This document shows positions 6,743-15,280 of a stretch of DNA of 42,333 nucleotides, piece by piece; the first letter of the stretch is position 1; each line of letters starts with the position of its first letter. The notes beneath the pieces were generated by a model. It was given only the letters and a program-made list of their open reading frames with translations. It made no database searches and was not told where the DNA came from. The DNA is taken from IMG/VR virus record IMGVR_UViG_3300002334_000047, positions 1 through 42,333 of that record; one strand, given 5' to 3'. Source of the DNA: a virus. Position numbers and translations under genes: made by a program.

Positions 6743-6957
6743 GACGCTTTGCTGTCGGGAGGTAGAGTTTTGACTGAAGCAAAAGATTTGCGATGCCCCA
6801 ACACATTGAGCGGTAACCATGAGCCATTACATAACGCTATAGAGACTCAATATGTTTGCGCTCAGTGCAGGGCGTTTTTGGGTTTCATACCTGAGAGTGA
6901 GAAACGAATAATACCAGAATGGCGCAAGCGTTAAGACGCTTTGCTCTGTCGCATAGG
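6739..6957 (+). repeat. Repeated leader TAAGACGCTTTGCT(C)TGTCG
   Basis: The segment at 6740-6757 recurs at 6933-6951 with a one-base insertion. Each copy covers the stop codon of one small gene and lies just before the ribosome site of the next. The copies look like a duplicated intergenic junction, consistent with cassette-wise gain of small genes. Confidence 0.55.
6770..6934 (+). CDS. Small Cys-rich protein (TTG start)
   Basis: A 54-residue protein. TTG 6770 is chosen because GGGAGG ends seven bases upstream; no ATG is available. Two pairs of metal-type ligands are visible: C..TLSGNH..LHNA and YVCAQCRAF, so a small zinc-binding fold is likely. The gene is bracketed by copies of a TAAGACGCTTTGCT element. 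Function unknown. Confidence 0.6.
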   Translation: MTEAKDLRCPNTLSGNHEPLHNAIETQYVCAQCRAFLGFIPESEKRIIPEWRKR

Positions 6958-6969
6958 AGTGACTTAACA

Positions 6970-7134
6970 ATGAAGAAGTATCTAGTAGTAGTTAAGTGGA
7001 TTTATACAGGTGAAATTGAAATCAATGCATCAACTAAAGAGGATGCAGAAAAGTTGGCTATGGCTGAGGATTGTGAAGAGGTTCCTGATTCACTCTACGA
7101 AGTTATAGCGACCGAAATCGAACAAGAGAGTTAA
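6970..7134 (+). CDS. Hypothetical small protein
   Basis: A 54-residue protein. ATG 6970 follows AGGAG at a good distance; the longer frame from 6919 overlaps the previous gene and is less likely. MKKYLVVVKWIYTGEIEINA and the following helix (TKEDAEKLAMAE) look like a small alpha/beta fold. Similar short proteins are common in phage accessory regions; function unknown. Confidence 0.65.
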   Translation: MKKYLVVVKWIYTGEIEINASTKEDAEKLAMAEDCEEVPDSLYEVIATEIEQES

Positions 7135-7181
7135 CGCGTGAAAATGTCGTTAGCGCAGTTTTAAATAAATGGAGAATAAAA

Positions 7182-7469
7182 ATGTTCTGTGAAAAATGTG
7201 GCAAGTATCTAATGCGCATTCATATAGACGGCGAAGAAAGAAAGCAGTGCTTATGCAAAGAATTCACCATCATTGATGAGGGAGGCGAAGAGCATTCTAT
7301 TGGTGCAATGAACACTGAAGACGCGGCACTGAAGTACGCTGAAAAGTCTAATTGCGAAGGTGATTACTACCTGATGAACGAGTCAGCTGAAATAACTGTT
7401 AATGATGAACGATTCAAGATAAGCGCAGAGCCTGACGTTTATTATTCAGCCGAAGCGCTTAAATCGTAG
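7182..7469 (+). CDS. Zinc-ribbon-like small protein
   Basis: A 95-residue protein after GGAG. It opens with a CxxC knuckle (MFCEKCGKYL) and has a second pair at QCLCK about 15 residues on: a likely zinc ribbon with a short second half. The remainder (TEDAALKYAEKSNCEGDYY) resembles the helix of the previous gene (TKEDAEKLAMAEDCEE), so the two may be diverged paralogues. Confidence 0.65.
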   Translation: MFCEKCGKYLMRIHIDGEERKQCLCKEFTIIDEGGEEHSIGAMNTEDAALKYAEKSNCEGDYYLMNESAEITVNDERFKISAEPDVYYSAEALKS

Positions 7470-7487
7470 TTCTGTCGCTAAGTCGTC

Positions 7488-7509
7488 TTAAAACTATCTA
7501 TAAATAGAT
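7488..7509 (+). promoter_or_regulatory. Repeated motif TTAAAACTATCNATAAAT, copy 1
   Basis: The 18-base motif at 7488-7505 recurs at 15253-15270 with one difference. This copy also contains the palindrome ATCTAT-AA-ATAGAT (7496-7509). Both copies sit in short intergenic gaps before new transcription units. It may be a shared promoter or activator site; a TATAAT also occurs at 7553-7558. Confidence 0.45.
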
Positions 7510-7571
7510 CAATTTAATATTTCACATAACGCAGAATCAGAACTATATTTAATATAATAGAGGGTAATCAC

Positions 7572-7724
7572 ATGGACTTCAAAAGCGCAATAGCTAAATG
7601 GTTTAATGATTTCATGGATGGCATGATATTTGGCTCCATACCAGAGCGCAAAGTGTGTGATTGCGACGAAATGGAGTGTTTCTGCGATGATCTGCATAAA
7701 TTGGAAATGCGGGGCCACGTATGA
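7572..7724 (+). CDS. Small acidic Cys-rich protein
   Basis: A 50-residue ORF after GAGGG. The N-terminal half is helical and hydrophobic (WFNDFMDGMIFGSIP); the C-terminal half carries four Cys (VCDCDEMECFCDDLH), likely a metal site. It overlaps the next ORF by four bases (ATGA). Function unknown. Confidence 0.55.
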   Translation: MDFKSAIAKWFNDFMDGMIFGSIPERKVCDCDEMECFCDDLHKLEMRGHV

Positions 7725-7819
7725 AGCAAGACACTGAAATGCACACTGCAGCCAAGATGATAGTAGGGGTGGTGTTTATCGCGTTAGGGTCTATACTGAT
7801 TGTATTGATTTCACGCTGA
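7721..7819 (+). CDS. Tiny single-pass membrane protein
   Basis: A 32-residue ORF starting in an ATGA overlap with the preceding gene. After a polar dozen residues there is one clear membrane helix (MIVGVVFIALGSILIVLI) and a short basic end. Coupling and the clean helix argue for a real microprotein. It is the last gene before a strong terminator. Confidence 0.5.
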   Translation: MKQDTEMHTAAKMIVGVVFIALGSILIVLISR

Positions 7820-7885
7820 CAACCGACAAGGATTCATCAGAAAACCCGGTTACTTCGGAGGTGATCCCTACTTGTGACCCGCTCG

Positions 7886-7912
7886 CCCAGCTCCCAGGTT
7901 GGGTATTTTTTT
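7886..7912 (+). terminator. Strong rho-independent terminator before the virion genes
   Basis: CCCAGCT (7886-7892) pairs with GGTTGGG (7897-7903; two G-U) around CCCA, followed by TATTTTTTT. This is the clearest terminator in the window. It ends the accessory cassettes and separates them from the virion operon starting at 7952. Confidence 0.85.
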
Positions 7913-7951
7913 GCCTGCGTGTTATGATTCCCTCATCATTCGGGGATTTTT

Positions 7952-8536
7952 ATGGCCGCAAATTATATAGATATGGAAGGTTGGGCACTTGCGCTAGTAG
8001 CCAAAGTTGGCTCTCAGTCGTTTATGGAGTCTGGCCCTACTTGGTACATCAGGGAACATGAGATTCTGATATACCCTGAACGTATATTTTTTATGCGTGA
8101 CCCATTTCAGCGCCTTGAATCTGCATATTCCTTCTTTGTAGGTCTAGTTCGTGCTGGTACCCCTCATAATGCCGTTCCAGAAGCGGCACTAGAATCTTGG
8201 GAAAAATTCGTAGACTACGTGCTTGATCCAAGGTATGACGATGAACATTGGAGACCACAGACGGAAACTACGCTGTATATAGGTGATGGTACGGATCGCA
8301 AATTAGTGCCCACTAAAATAATGCGCTTTGAAGATGTAACAAAATGGTGGCCTAACTTCTTCAGCAGAAATTTACCACACATCAACCGCTCTACTAAGCT
8401 AGTAACCACATCATATCGAGGAGATGAGATACGGGTTAAATATGCCGCTGATTATAAGATTTATGATGATTTGGTGCCATATGACAATCTAAGTTTAAAT
8501 GATCGTGGCTGGCCTCTCAAGCAGAGTGCTGAATAA
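7952..8536 (+). CDS. Sulfotransferase family protein
   Basis: A 194-residue protein resembling the Sulfotransfer_2/carbohydrate sulfotransferase family. AKVGSQSF (about 18-25) fits the 5'-phosphosulfate loop (K-V-G-S-x-S). FMRDPFQRLESAYSFF (about 49-64) fits the 3'-phosphate motif (R-D-P-x-x-R-x-x-S-x-Y). DEHWRPQT follows as in cellular CHST enzymes. Such enzymes move sulfate from PAPS to a sugar or protein hydroxyl. It is the first gene of the virion operon and overlaps the next by one base. GGGGA before the ATG is both ribosome site and part of a small TCCC/GGGGA hairpin. The substrate is unknown. Confidence 0.75.
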   Translation: MAANYIDMEGWALALVAKVGSQSFMESGPTWYIREHEILIYPERIFFMRDPFQRLESAYSFFVGLVRAGTPHNAVPEAALESWEKFVDYVLDPRYDDEHWRPQTETTLYIGDGTDRKLVPTKIMRFEDVTKWWPNFFSRNLPHINRSTKLVTTSYRGDEIRVKYAADYKIYDDLVPYDNLSLNDRGWPLKQSAE

Positions 8537-9642
8537 TGGCGTTTACAGTAACAGATGAAGGATCTGATCAGAACTCTTACACCAATCAGCGAACAATAGC
8601 ATCGTTCACACCAGCCGCTAACGCTTTAATGATACTGACACTTGATCGCAATAATGATGCGGCTCCTGATACTATTGTAGGTCATGGAACCTGGGCTATA
8701 TTTAATGACGGCTCAGATACGGCTGATATTATTGCCAATGGCAGAACTACTCAGTACGGCCTCCTCACAGGCAGCTCACCATCAGCATCAACTGTAGTAG
8801 TAGACTGGCCTAGCTCAACAAATAGTGAGATAAATATACAGACCATCGAAGGGTGTGATGTTTCTGGAGATATTAACGACGCGGTTCTGCAGGTAAATTC
8901 AGCATCTAACTACAACGGATCACCAGGCCCATTCGTAAATACGAGAGCGTTATCGGCTTTTGCTAGTGCTACCAACATGGCAATGATTGTTGGTGAAGAT
9001 ACATCAAGTGGCGAGGCTGGGTACTCAACCGCCTTCGCTGGCGCACAGATTGATTTTTACTTTAAAACATCAGAGGATACGACACCTTCCTACAACTCAA
9101 CAGCCACATTCACGACCACAAGAGGTATATCGCTTGAGGTCGCTGAAGATGCTGGCGTTGCGTCTGTATTAACCGGAACAATGATAGATACGGTTGATGA
9201 GGATGATATAACAACAGGTGGCAAAACGATTATAATCACCCTTACAGGTGACACGTTCAAAGCGGCTGGAACCGGGCCAATTGGTTCAACGGCTGACACT
9301 CAAGAGTTAATAGATGGTTTTGATGCGGCAAGCAGCCCAACAAACGGTTGGAATAACGAGGTTAGAGATAAAGCAGCCCCAACTGAAGTGGTCAGAACTA
9401 GCTCAACAGTAGCAACGTGGACAGTCGTAGCTCAGGCAGGATATGACATTTCGGCACAAGAGACGATAACTGGTACAATACCCACGGCGGTACTTGTTAC
9501 GGGTGCTGGGGCGATTACATCGACGCCGACATTTACAATTGATGAAGTTACCACAGGTAGAATAATGGGTAGCTTAGCAGGAAAAGGCGGGCTGGCTGGC
9601 CCTGGTGGGTTAGCAGGCAGAAGCGGCGGGATGGCAGGGTAA
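8536..9642 (+). CDS. Putative virion structural protein with Gly-rich tail
   Basis: A 368-residue, Ser/Thr/Ala-rich, beta-rich protein. An N-terminal jelly-roll-like region (about 1-205) is followed by a second domain (VLTGTMIDTVDEDDITTGGK onward, about 210-345) that looks Ig-like. The end is a Gly/Ala repeat (GLAGKGGLAGPGGLAG). Composition matches secreted or virion surface proteins. Position upstream of the terminase suggests a minor head or decoration protein. Starts within the preceding TAATG. Confidence 0.6.
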   Translation: MAFTVTDEGSDQNSYTNQRTIASFTPAANALMILTLDRNNDAAPDTIVGHGTWAIFNDGSDTADIIANGRTTQYGLLTGSSPSASTVVVDWPSSTNSEINIQTIEGCDVSGDINDAVLQVNSASNYNGSPGPFVNTRALSAFASATNMAMIVGEDTSSGEAGYSTAFAGAQIDFYFKTSEDTTPSYNSTATFTTTRGISLEVAEDAGVASVLTGTMIDTVDEDDITTGGKTIIITLTGDTFKAAGTGPIGSTADTQELIDGFDAASSPTNGWNNEVRDKAAPTEVVRTSSTVATWTVVAQAGYDISAQETITGTIPTAVLVTGAGAITSTPTFTIDEVTTGRIMGSLAGKGGLAGPGGLAGRSGGMAG

Positions 9643-9645
9643 TTT

Positions 9646-10608
9646 ATGAGAGATAGAACGGTAGGCGATACATTTTACATGTTTTTCACTACACGAGCTT
9701 TTGCTACGGGAATTCCTACAGTTTTAGCAGGTAGTCCGGTTGTGTCGGCGTATGAGGATGACAGCGTAACGCAAATAACGGCAGGTATAACGCTTGGCGT
9801 CAGTCATGACTCAGTAGTCGGGCTAAACCTATTAACCGTAGTGGCAACTGGTGGCAACGGGTATGAAACCGGGAAAGATTACAGTTTTGTGATCACCGTA
9901 GGTACAGTAGGCGGCGTTTCAGTAGTTGGTGAGGTTGTAGGTGAATTCTCATTATCACTATCGGCGGCGGCTATTGATTTGGCTAATGGTACTGACGGGC
10001 TTACGGCGCTTAAGACTGGAATTGATGACGTCCCAACTGTTTCAGAATTTAACGCTAGAACCTTGGTGGCTGCTAGCTATTTCGATCCAGCAGCTGATGC
10101 AGTGGCAAACGTTACATTGGTGGCGACAACGACAGCATTAACTAATGTAATCAACGCGGCAAGCATCGTAGCTAGCGTGAGTGGTAACGTAGATGGGTCA
10201 GTCGATAGCGTCACTGGTGATACAAAACAAACAGCAGATCATACAGCTGGTATTGCGGACATTCCAACCGTGGCGGAATTCAATGCTAGAACATTGGTTG
10301 CAGCCTCTTATTTCGATCCAACAGCCGATGCGGTAGCCAACGTAACTTTGTGCGCAACCACAACCACAAATACGGATATGGTGGCAGAGCCCACGACCTT
10401 GCTAACCACTCAAATGAGCGAGGCTTACGCGGCAGACGGCGTAGCACCAACAGTGGCCCAGGCGTTATTTTTAATACAGCAAACTATTGGTGACTTCTCA
10501 ATAGCAGGTACAACAATCACAACCAAGAAGCTTGATGGATCAACAACGGCATCAACCTATACGCTCGATGATGCGACCAACCCAACTAGCAGAACACGTA
10601 CAACATAA
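9646..10608 (+). CDS. Putative structural protein with internal duplication
   Basis: A 320-residue, Thr/Ala/Val-rich protein. The N-terminal 105 residues are beta-rich (VGDTFYMFFTTRAFATGIPT). Two near-identical segments of about 36 residues follow (around 126 and 206), both containing EFNARTLVAASYFDP and DAVANVTL. The C-terminus has TKKLDGSTTASTYTLDD. This layout recurs among uncharacterised virion-associated phage proteins. It overlaps the next gene by one base. Confidence 0.6.
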   Translation: MRDRTVGDTFYMFFTTRAFATGIPTVLAGSPVVSAYEDDSVTQITAGITLGVSHDSVVGLNLLTVVATGGNGYETGKDYSFVITVGTVGGVSVVGEVVGEFSLSLSAAAIDLANGTDGLTALKTGIDDVPTVSEFNARTLVAASYFDPAADAVANVTLVATTTALTNVINAASIVASVSGNVDGSVDSVTGDTKQTADHTAGIADIPTVAEFNARTLVAASYFDPTADAVANVTLCATTTTNTDMVAEPTTLLTTQMSEAYAADGVAPTVAQALFLIQQTIGDFSIAGTTITTKKLDGSTTASTYTLDDATNPTSRTRTT

Positions 10609-10850
10609 TGTCGATAGCGCTAGTAACAACAGCAGGCTTTGGAAACGGAACACTATTAGGTACGGTAAAAGGCGTTGTATTACGTGGTTATGATATTAGC
10701 ACTATCATACCTCCTACAATCCCAGTAGCAGATGGGGTAGTCGTAGGTGGTTTACTTGGTGACGGAATATCAGTGGCAGCAGCATTGGGTGATGGTGTGG
10801 CGGTGACGGCAAGCTTAGGAACAGGAATTGTAGCAAAGGGTAAATTATGA
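10608..10850 (+). CDS. Small Gly/Val-rich structural-like protein
   Basis: An 80-residue protein starting in a TAATG overlap. It is rich in Gly, Val and Ala with short repeated units (GLLGDGISV, ALGDGVAV, SLGTGIVA), suggesting a small beta roll. Unknown, but cotranscribed with virion genes and overlapping the next gene by four bases (ATGA). Confidence 0.55.
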   Translation: MSIALVTTAGFGNGTLLGTVKGVVLRGYDISTIIPPTIPVADGVVVGGLLGDGISVAAALGDGVAVTASLGTGIVAKGKL

Positions 10851-11161
10851 GCGACTTAAACAAAGGCGAAATAGGCCAACCATTGGTGGTTAACTTTGGT
10901 GAAGACATAAGCCTAGCAACTGCTTCAGTAATTGATTTTCAACCAGAGGTTGGTACGACAAAGGAATTCGCGGCAACTATCCCAGCTACAAACCTCACCA
11001 TAAATGGGGTCACTTTGATTGCTAATGAGTATGTATTGTATACTACACTCACAAAAGACGATTTAGATTATGCTGGAAGGGTAAGAATGAGAGCCAAACT
11101 AACATTTTCAAGTACAGATGAGCGGAAATCAAACTACGTTAAATTCAGAGTATTAGCATAG
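10847..11161 (+). CDS. Small beta-rich virion-associated protein
   Basis: A 104-residue protein. GEIGQPLVVNFGEDISLATA, then strands ending in YVLYTTLTKDDLDYAGRVRM and KFRVLA, reads as a single Ig-like or BppU-like beta sandwich of the kind used in tail and decoration proteins. Function is inferred only from composition and location. Confidence 0.6.
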   Translation: MSDLNKGEIGQPLVVNFGEDISLATASVIDFQPEVGTTKEFAATIPATNLTINGVTLIANEYVLYTTLTKDDLDYAGRVRMRAKLTFSSTDERKSNYVKFRVLA

Positions 11162-11169
11162 GAGGCGTT

Positions 11170-11232
11170 ATGCCAGGACACACAGCACCAGAACGCAAGA
11201 AACGCAAGAAGAAAGTCAAGGTTAAAAAGTAG
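11170..11232 (+). CDS. 20-residue lysine-rich peptide
   Basis: A very short ORF with a perfect AGGAGG site seven bases upstream: MPGHTAPERKKRKKKVKVKK. Nearly all of the C-terminal two thirds is Lys/Arg, so a nucleic-acid or terminase-DNA contact is plausible. The strong ribosome site between two real genes supports expression; length alone would not. Confidence 0.5.
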   Translation: MPGHTAPERKKRKKKVKVKK

Positions 11233-11246
11233 ATAAGGGGTTATAT

Positions 11247-11639
11247 ATGGCAGGTGGTAGACCGACAATATGGAGTGAAGAGGTAGAAGCCAAAGCTTGG
11301 GAATACATCCAAGGGGGGTGGCAATCTCAGGGTGATGCTGTTCCTATGGTTGTAGGATTATGCCTATATATTGATCGATCACAAACTGTCATATACGAAT
11401 GGGCTAAGCACGAAGACAAGCAGTTTCAGGACATCGTTAAGGCAATTGGCGAAAGTCAACAGGTAGAATTGTTTAATAAGTCATTAAAAGGTGAGTACAA
11501 CGCGTCAATGGCTAAGCTCATGTTAACCAAGCATGGATACAGCGACAAGGTGGATTCTGACGTTACCAGTGGTGGCAAGCCAATAGCCAATGAATGGCAT
11601 ATTCACCCAGTTTCAGCGGTTAAAGATGGGGATAGTTAA
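11247..11639 (+). CDS. terS: Terminase small subunit
   Basis: A 130-residue DNA-packaging protein. GGRPTIWSEEVEAKAWEYI at the start, the HTH-like segment (CLYIDRSQTVIYEWAKHEDKQF, about 43-64) and NASMAKLMLTKHGYSDKVD are typical of P22 gp3-like small terminases, which recognise pac and hand DNA to the large subunit. Its 3' end overlaps the large terminase gene by 14 bases. RBS AGGGG. Confidence 0.85.
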   Translation: MAGGRPTIWSEEVEAKAWEYIQGGWQSQGDAVPMVVGLCLYIDRSQTVIYEWAKHEDKQFQDIVKAIGESQQVELFNKSLKGEYNASMAKLMLTKHGYSDKVDSDVTSGGKPIANEWHIHPVSAVKDGDS

Positions 11640-13080
11640 TCTAAGGATAGTTGACAAGCTACTCCCATTAATCACTAAGCCAAAGCGCATCAAGATAGCT
11701 GTAGGCGGCAGGGGCTCAGGTAAGTCTATTGGGTTCGGTGATATCATGATTATGTTTTGTGATCAAGGTGACCGCATCTGTGCAGCGCGAGAATTCCAAA
11801 ACTCAATTGATGACTCAGTACATGAAAACCTAAAGGACGCCATCATAAGAATGGACGTTCAAGGGTTCGACCCTCAAGCCAAGGGCATTTATTCAGGCAA
11901 CGATGGAGAAATATTCTACAAGGGATTGGCTCGAAATATCACCTCAATCAAATCCATCGGCAACGTTAAGCGACTATGGATAGAGGAAGGTGAATCCATT
12001 AGTGATAACTCGCTCAAAGTATTAACGCCATCAATTCGTTCCAGTGCATCAGATAACGTAGAAGACGTAGACCCGCCTGAAATATGGATAAGTATGAACA
12101 GGGGATCTACCAGTGATGCCATTGCCAAGAAATACTTAGCTAGAGCTGACAGAGATCTTAAGCGATGTGGTTACTATGAAGATGACTTGATGATAGCTGT
12201 CGAAGTCAATTGGAGAGATAACCCGTGGTTTCCGCCAGAGCTAGAGCAAGAACGCCTAGACGATAAAGCTAATCTGACTGCGGCCGAATACAATCACATA
12301 TGGGAAGGCGACTATTACGACGAGGTGGAGAACTCTATCATTCCCGTTGAATGGTTTGATGCTGCTATTGATGCCCATATTAAGAAAGGCTTCAAAGCTC
12401 AAGGTGCACGAATAGTCTCACATGACCCATCCGACACAGGTCGCGATCCTAAAGGCCTATGTTTGAGGCATGGATCAGTAATTGAAAGCGTATTAGAGAA
12501 GTCTGACGGTGACGTAAACGATGGGTGTGACTGGGCAACAGATTACGCTATAGATAAGAGGGCAGACTCGTTTAACTGGGATTGTGACGGCTTAGGTGTG
12601 TCATTAAAGCGTCAAGTTGCATCAGCTCTTGATGGCACCCAGGTTAATTACATCATGTTCAAAGGCTCAGAATCACCAGAGCGTCCAGATGATATTTATC
12701 AAGCTGTTGGCATAGAGATAGAGCGCGAGAAAGGAAGAAATAACAAGCAGACATTCAAGAACAAAAGAGCACAATTCTATTGGATGCTTAGAGATAGGTT
12801 TTACGCTACATATCGAGCAGTGGTTAAAGGTGAGTATATTGACCCTGATATCATGATTAGCTTGTCATCAGATATCAAAAATATGGCTCAGCTAAGAACT
12901 GAAGTTTGCCGCATACCACGTAAACACAATGGCAATGGTATGATACAGATAATGACAAAGGAGGAGATGTGGACTAAACACAAGATCCCATCACCTAACA
13001 TGGCCGATGCTCTAATGATGAGCATGGCCGTGGTTAATGTCGAACAACCTACAAGCTTAAATTTTTCATCGGAGTGGTAA
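11626..13080 (+). CDS. terL: Terminase large subunit (TerL)
   Basis: A 484-residue packaging ATPase/nuclease (P22 gp2 is 499). Walker A is GGRGSGKS (about 28-35) and Walker B with catalytic Glu is RLWIEEGE (about 112-119). The RNase-H nuclease shows SHDPSD (about 258-263), FNWDCDGLG (about 311-319) and MADALMM near the end. ATG 11626 is chosen over 11590 to limit overlap with the small subunit, though its ribosome site is poor. The stop overlaps the portal start (TAATG). Confidence 0.95.
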   Translation: MGIVNLRIVDKLLPLITKPKRIKIAVGGRGSGKSIGFGDIMIMFCDQGDRICAAREFQNSIDDSVHENLKDAIIRMDVQGFDPQAKGIYSGNDGEIFYKGLARNITSIKSIGNVKRLWIEEGESISDNSLKVLTPSIRSSASDNVEDVDPPEIWISMNRGSTSDAIAKKYLARADRDLKRCGYYEDDLMIAVEVNWRDNPWFPPELEQERLDDKANLTAAEYNHIWEGDYYDEVENSIIPVEWFDAAIDAHIKKGFKAQGARIVSHDPSDTGRDPKGLCLRHGSVIESVLEKSDGDVNDGCDWATDYAIDKRADSFNWDCDGLGVSLKRQVASALDGTQVNYIMFKGSESPERPDDIYQAVGIEIEREKGRNNKQTFKNKRAQFYWMLRDRFYATYRAVVKGEYIDPDIMISLSSDIKNMAQLRTEVCRIPRKHNGNGMIQIMTKEEMWTKHKIPSPNMADALMMSMAVVNVEQPTSLNFSSEW

Positions 13081-15251
13081 TGGCTAACACAGATAAAGAA
13101 CAGGAAATACATACGCTAGCTCTAAAACGATTTCAGCAGGTCGAAGATAAAGAGCGTGGCCAGCGATTGCTTGCGATTGAAGACATAAAGTTTGCACAGG
13201 CTGAGGATGGGCAGTGGGATGATGACGCCAAAGAGAAGCGCAAAGACCGCCCACGATACACCATAAATCGTGTAGCAGGTGCAATTGATCAGTTAGAAGG
13301 TGACCAGCGGCAGACAAGGATATCAATAAAGGTGCGGCCTGTAAGTGGTGGCGCGACTGAAGATGTAGCGCGAACATTCGAAGGTATTATTAGGAATATT
13401 GAGGCAACGAGTAGAGCGGCCAATGCATACGACACAGCATTTCATGAAGTTGTTAACGGTGGCTATGGAGGGTGGAGAGTCGTAACAGAGTTTGGCGATG
13501 ATTCTTTTGACCAGGACATATTCATAAAGACCACCAAAGGTGCTGTCAGCACATTATGGTTCGATACAGCTGCTCAAGAGTATGACAAGCGCGATTCTAA
13601 TTGGTGCTTTAAAACTGTCGATATGTCGAGGGAAGAGCGAGAGGGAAAGTTTAAAGATAAGCCGCTATCAGAATGGCCCAAAGACACGCAATCATTAAGA
13701 AATAACGGTGCAGGCTGTAACATTTGGCAGAAAGAAAACACGTTTTTAGTCGCTGAGTATTGGATTAAAACACCGATCAAGAAGGTGATTGTGCTGCTAT
13801 CTGATGGACGAGTCATAGACTTTGATGAAGATGGTAAGGCGCTTGATGAGCTGGCAGCGAAAGGCGTTACAGAGGTTAAGCGACGAACTGCAGATAGTCA
13901 TAAAATAGAGATGTATCTAATGGATGGTGGCGGAATACTTGAAGGACCGAAAGAGTGGGCAGGTAAGTTTATCCCACAGGTTCCGATGTATGGTCATCAA
14001 ACCCAGATTGAAGGGGCTGATTACACTCGCGGCCTTGTTCGATTCGCAAAAGATCCAGCAAGGATTTACAACTACGGCACCAGCACAGCAGTCGAGACAA
14101 CTGCTTTAACGCCAAAAGATCCATATTGGTACACGCCTAAGCAAGTCATGGGTCACGAGGATAAGTACGAGAACTTTAACACTAGCAACAGTCCATTTAT
14201 GCCTTATAACCCCGACCCAACAGCACCGGGGCCACCTATTCGAAGTGGTGCGCCAGCTGTTAACAATGCTCTACTTGCTCAGATACAGCAGGCCAGCATG
14301 GATTTGTATCATGTAACGAATATGCAGCCACCATCATTAGGCGCTAATCCTGAGCTAAAGAGCGGCAAAGCTATACAGGCACAAGAGCGTCTTGGTGATA
14401 GAGGGTCGTTCATATATGGCGACAACTTAGCAAAATCTGAGGCGTATACAGGCGAGATACTGATTGATTTGATACCTAGGATTTACGACACCCAACGCCA
14501 AGTACAGATCATGGATATGGAAGGTGAGACGGAAACGATAACAGTTAACGAGGAAATAACAGACCAATCTGGAGAGAAAATACTCGTTAATGATCTGGCT
14601 CTTGGAAAGTATGCGGTAGTTTCTGACGCTGGCCCAGCATTCGCAACACAACGCGAAGAATCAGCACAGCAGATAATCGAATTAATAGGAATTAGTCCAA
14701 CAATCGAAGCTATAGCATTGGATCTTGTAGCTAAAGATTTGCCAATACTCGAATCCAAAGAGCTAACTAAGCGACTTAGAAAGCAAATGATAGGTAATGG
14801 TATTGTTGAGCCTACCGAGCAGGAAATTGAAGACTTAGGATTGGATCAACCACAAGAGCCAGATCCTCAGCAAGTAGCGATCACTGATAACATCAATATG
14901 CAGACTGAGGACATTATCTCCAAGATTGAGGAGCGTGACGCTAAAGCACTGAAAACTAAGGTTGATACTCAAAGCTCAACGATTAGTGCATATAAAGAAC
15001 TTGTTGACTCGTTCGTAGCACAGCAACAGGCGGGGATACCGTTCTCCATTGATGAGCATAACGCTAGATTAAAGCAGCTTGATATCATTGATGAAGCCCA
15101 GCAACAGATTGATGAAGGCCCAAACCGAGAGCAAACAGCCAGCATAGTCCAAGAGGGCTTACCTCAAGGTATTGCAGAGCAAGGCGATAACGCTAGAAGG
15201 CTTACGGTTGAGCAGCCCTCGGCATCAGTTGGGCAGGATATAGTCAGATAG
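13080..15251 (+). CDS. Portal protein, P22 gp1 type
   Basis: A 723-residue portal (P22 gp1 is 725). The N-terminal region (RFQQVEDKERGQRLLAIEDI, then QWDDDAKEKR) and RPRYTINRVAGAIDQLEGD are typical of P22-like portals. GKAIQAQERLGDRGSFIYGDN (about 433-453) matches the conserved crown/wing region. The C-terminal 120 residues are Gln/Glu-rich helix, like the P22 barrel extension. It forms the dodecameric DNA gate of the procapsid. GGAG precedes ATG 13080 by five bases. Confidence 0.92.
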   Translation: MANTDKEQEIHTLALKRFQQVEDKERGQRLLAIEDIKFAQAEDGQWDDDAKEKRKDRPRYTINRVAGAIDQLEGDQRQTRISIKVRPVSGGATEDVARTFEGIIRNIEATSRAANAYDTAFHEVVNGGYGGWRVVTEFGDDSFDQDIFIKTTKGAVSTLWFDTAAQEYDKRDSNWCFKTVDMSREEREGKFKDKPLSEWPKDTQSLRNNGAGCNIWQKENTFLVAEYWIKTPIKKVIVLLSDGRVIDFDEDGKALDELAAKGVTEVKRRTADSHKIEMYLMDGGGILEGPKEWAGKFIPQVPMYGHQTQIEGADYTRGLVRFAKDPARIYNYGTSTAVETTALTPKDPYWYTPKQVMGHEDKYENFNTSNSPFMPYNPDPTAPGPPIRSGAPAVNNALLAQIQQASMDLYHVTNMQPPSLGANPELKSGKAIQAQERLGDRGSFIYGDNLAKSEAYTGEILIDLIPRIYDTQRQVQIMDMEGETETITVNEEITDQSGEKILVNDLALGKYAVVSDAGPAFATQREESAQQIIELIGISPTIEAIALDLVAKDLPILESKELTKRLRKQMIGNGIVEPTEQEIEDLGLDQPQEPDPQQVAITDNINMQTEDIISKIEERDAKALKTKVDTQSSTISAYKELVDSFVAQQQAGIPFSIDEHNARLKQLDIIDEAQQQIDEGPNREQTASIVQEGLPQGIAEQGDNARRLTVEQPSASVGQDIVR

Positions 15252-15280
15252 TTTAAAACTATCGATAAATGCATTACAAT
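15252..15280 (+). promoter_or_regulatory. Promoter for scaffold/coat with motif TTAAAACTATCNATAAAT, copy 2
   Basis: TTTAAA (15252-15257), a 17-base spacer and TACAAT (15275-15280) make a sigma-70-like promoter. The motif at 15253-15270 repeats that at 7488-7505 with one difference. It would boost scaffold and coat transcripts. A CGTCGA/TCGACG hairpin lies in the leader at about 15295-15312. Confidence 0.6.
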
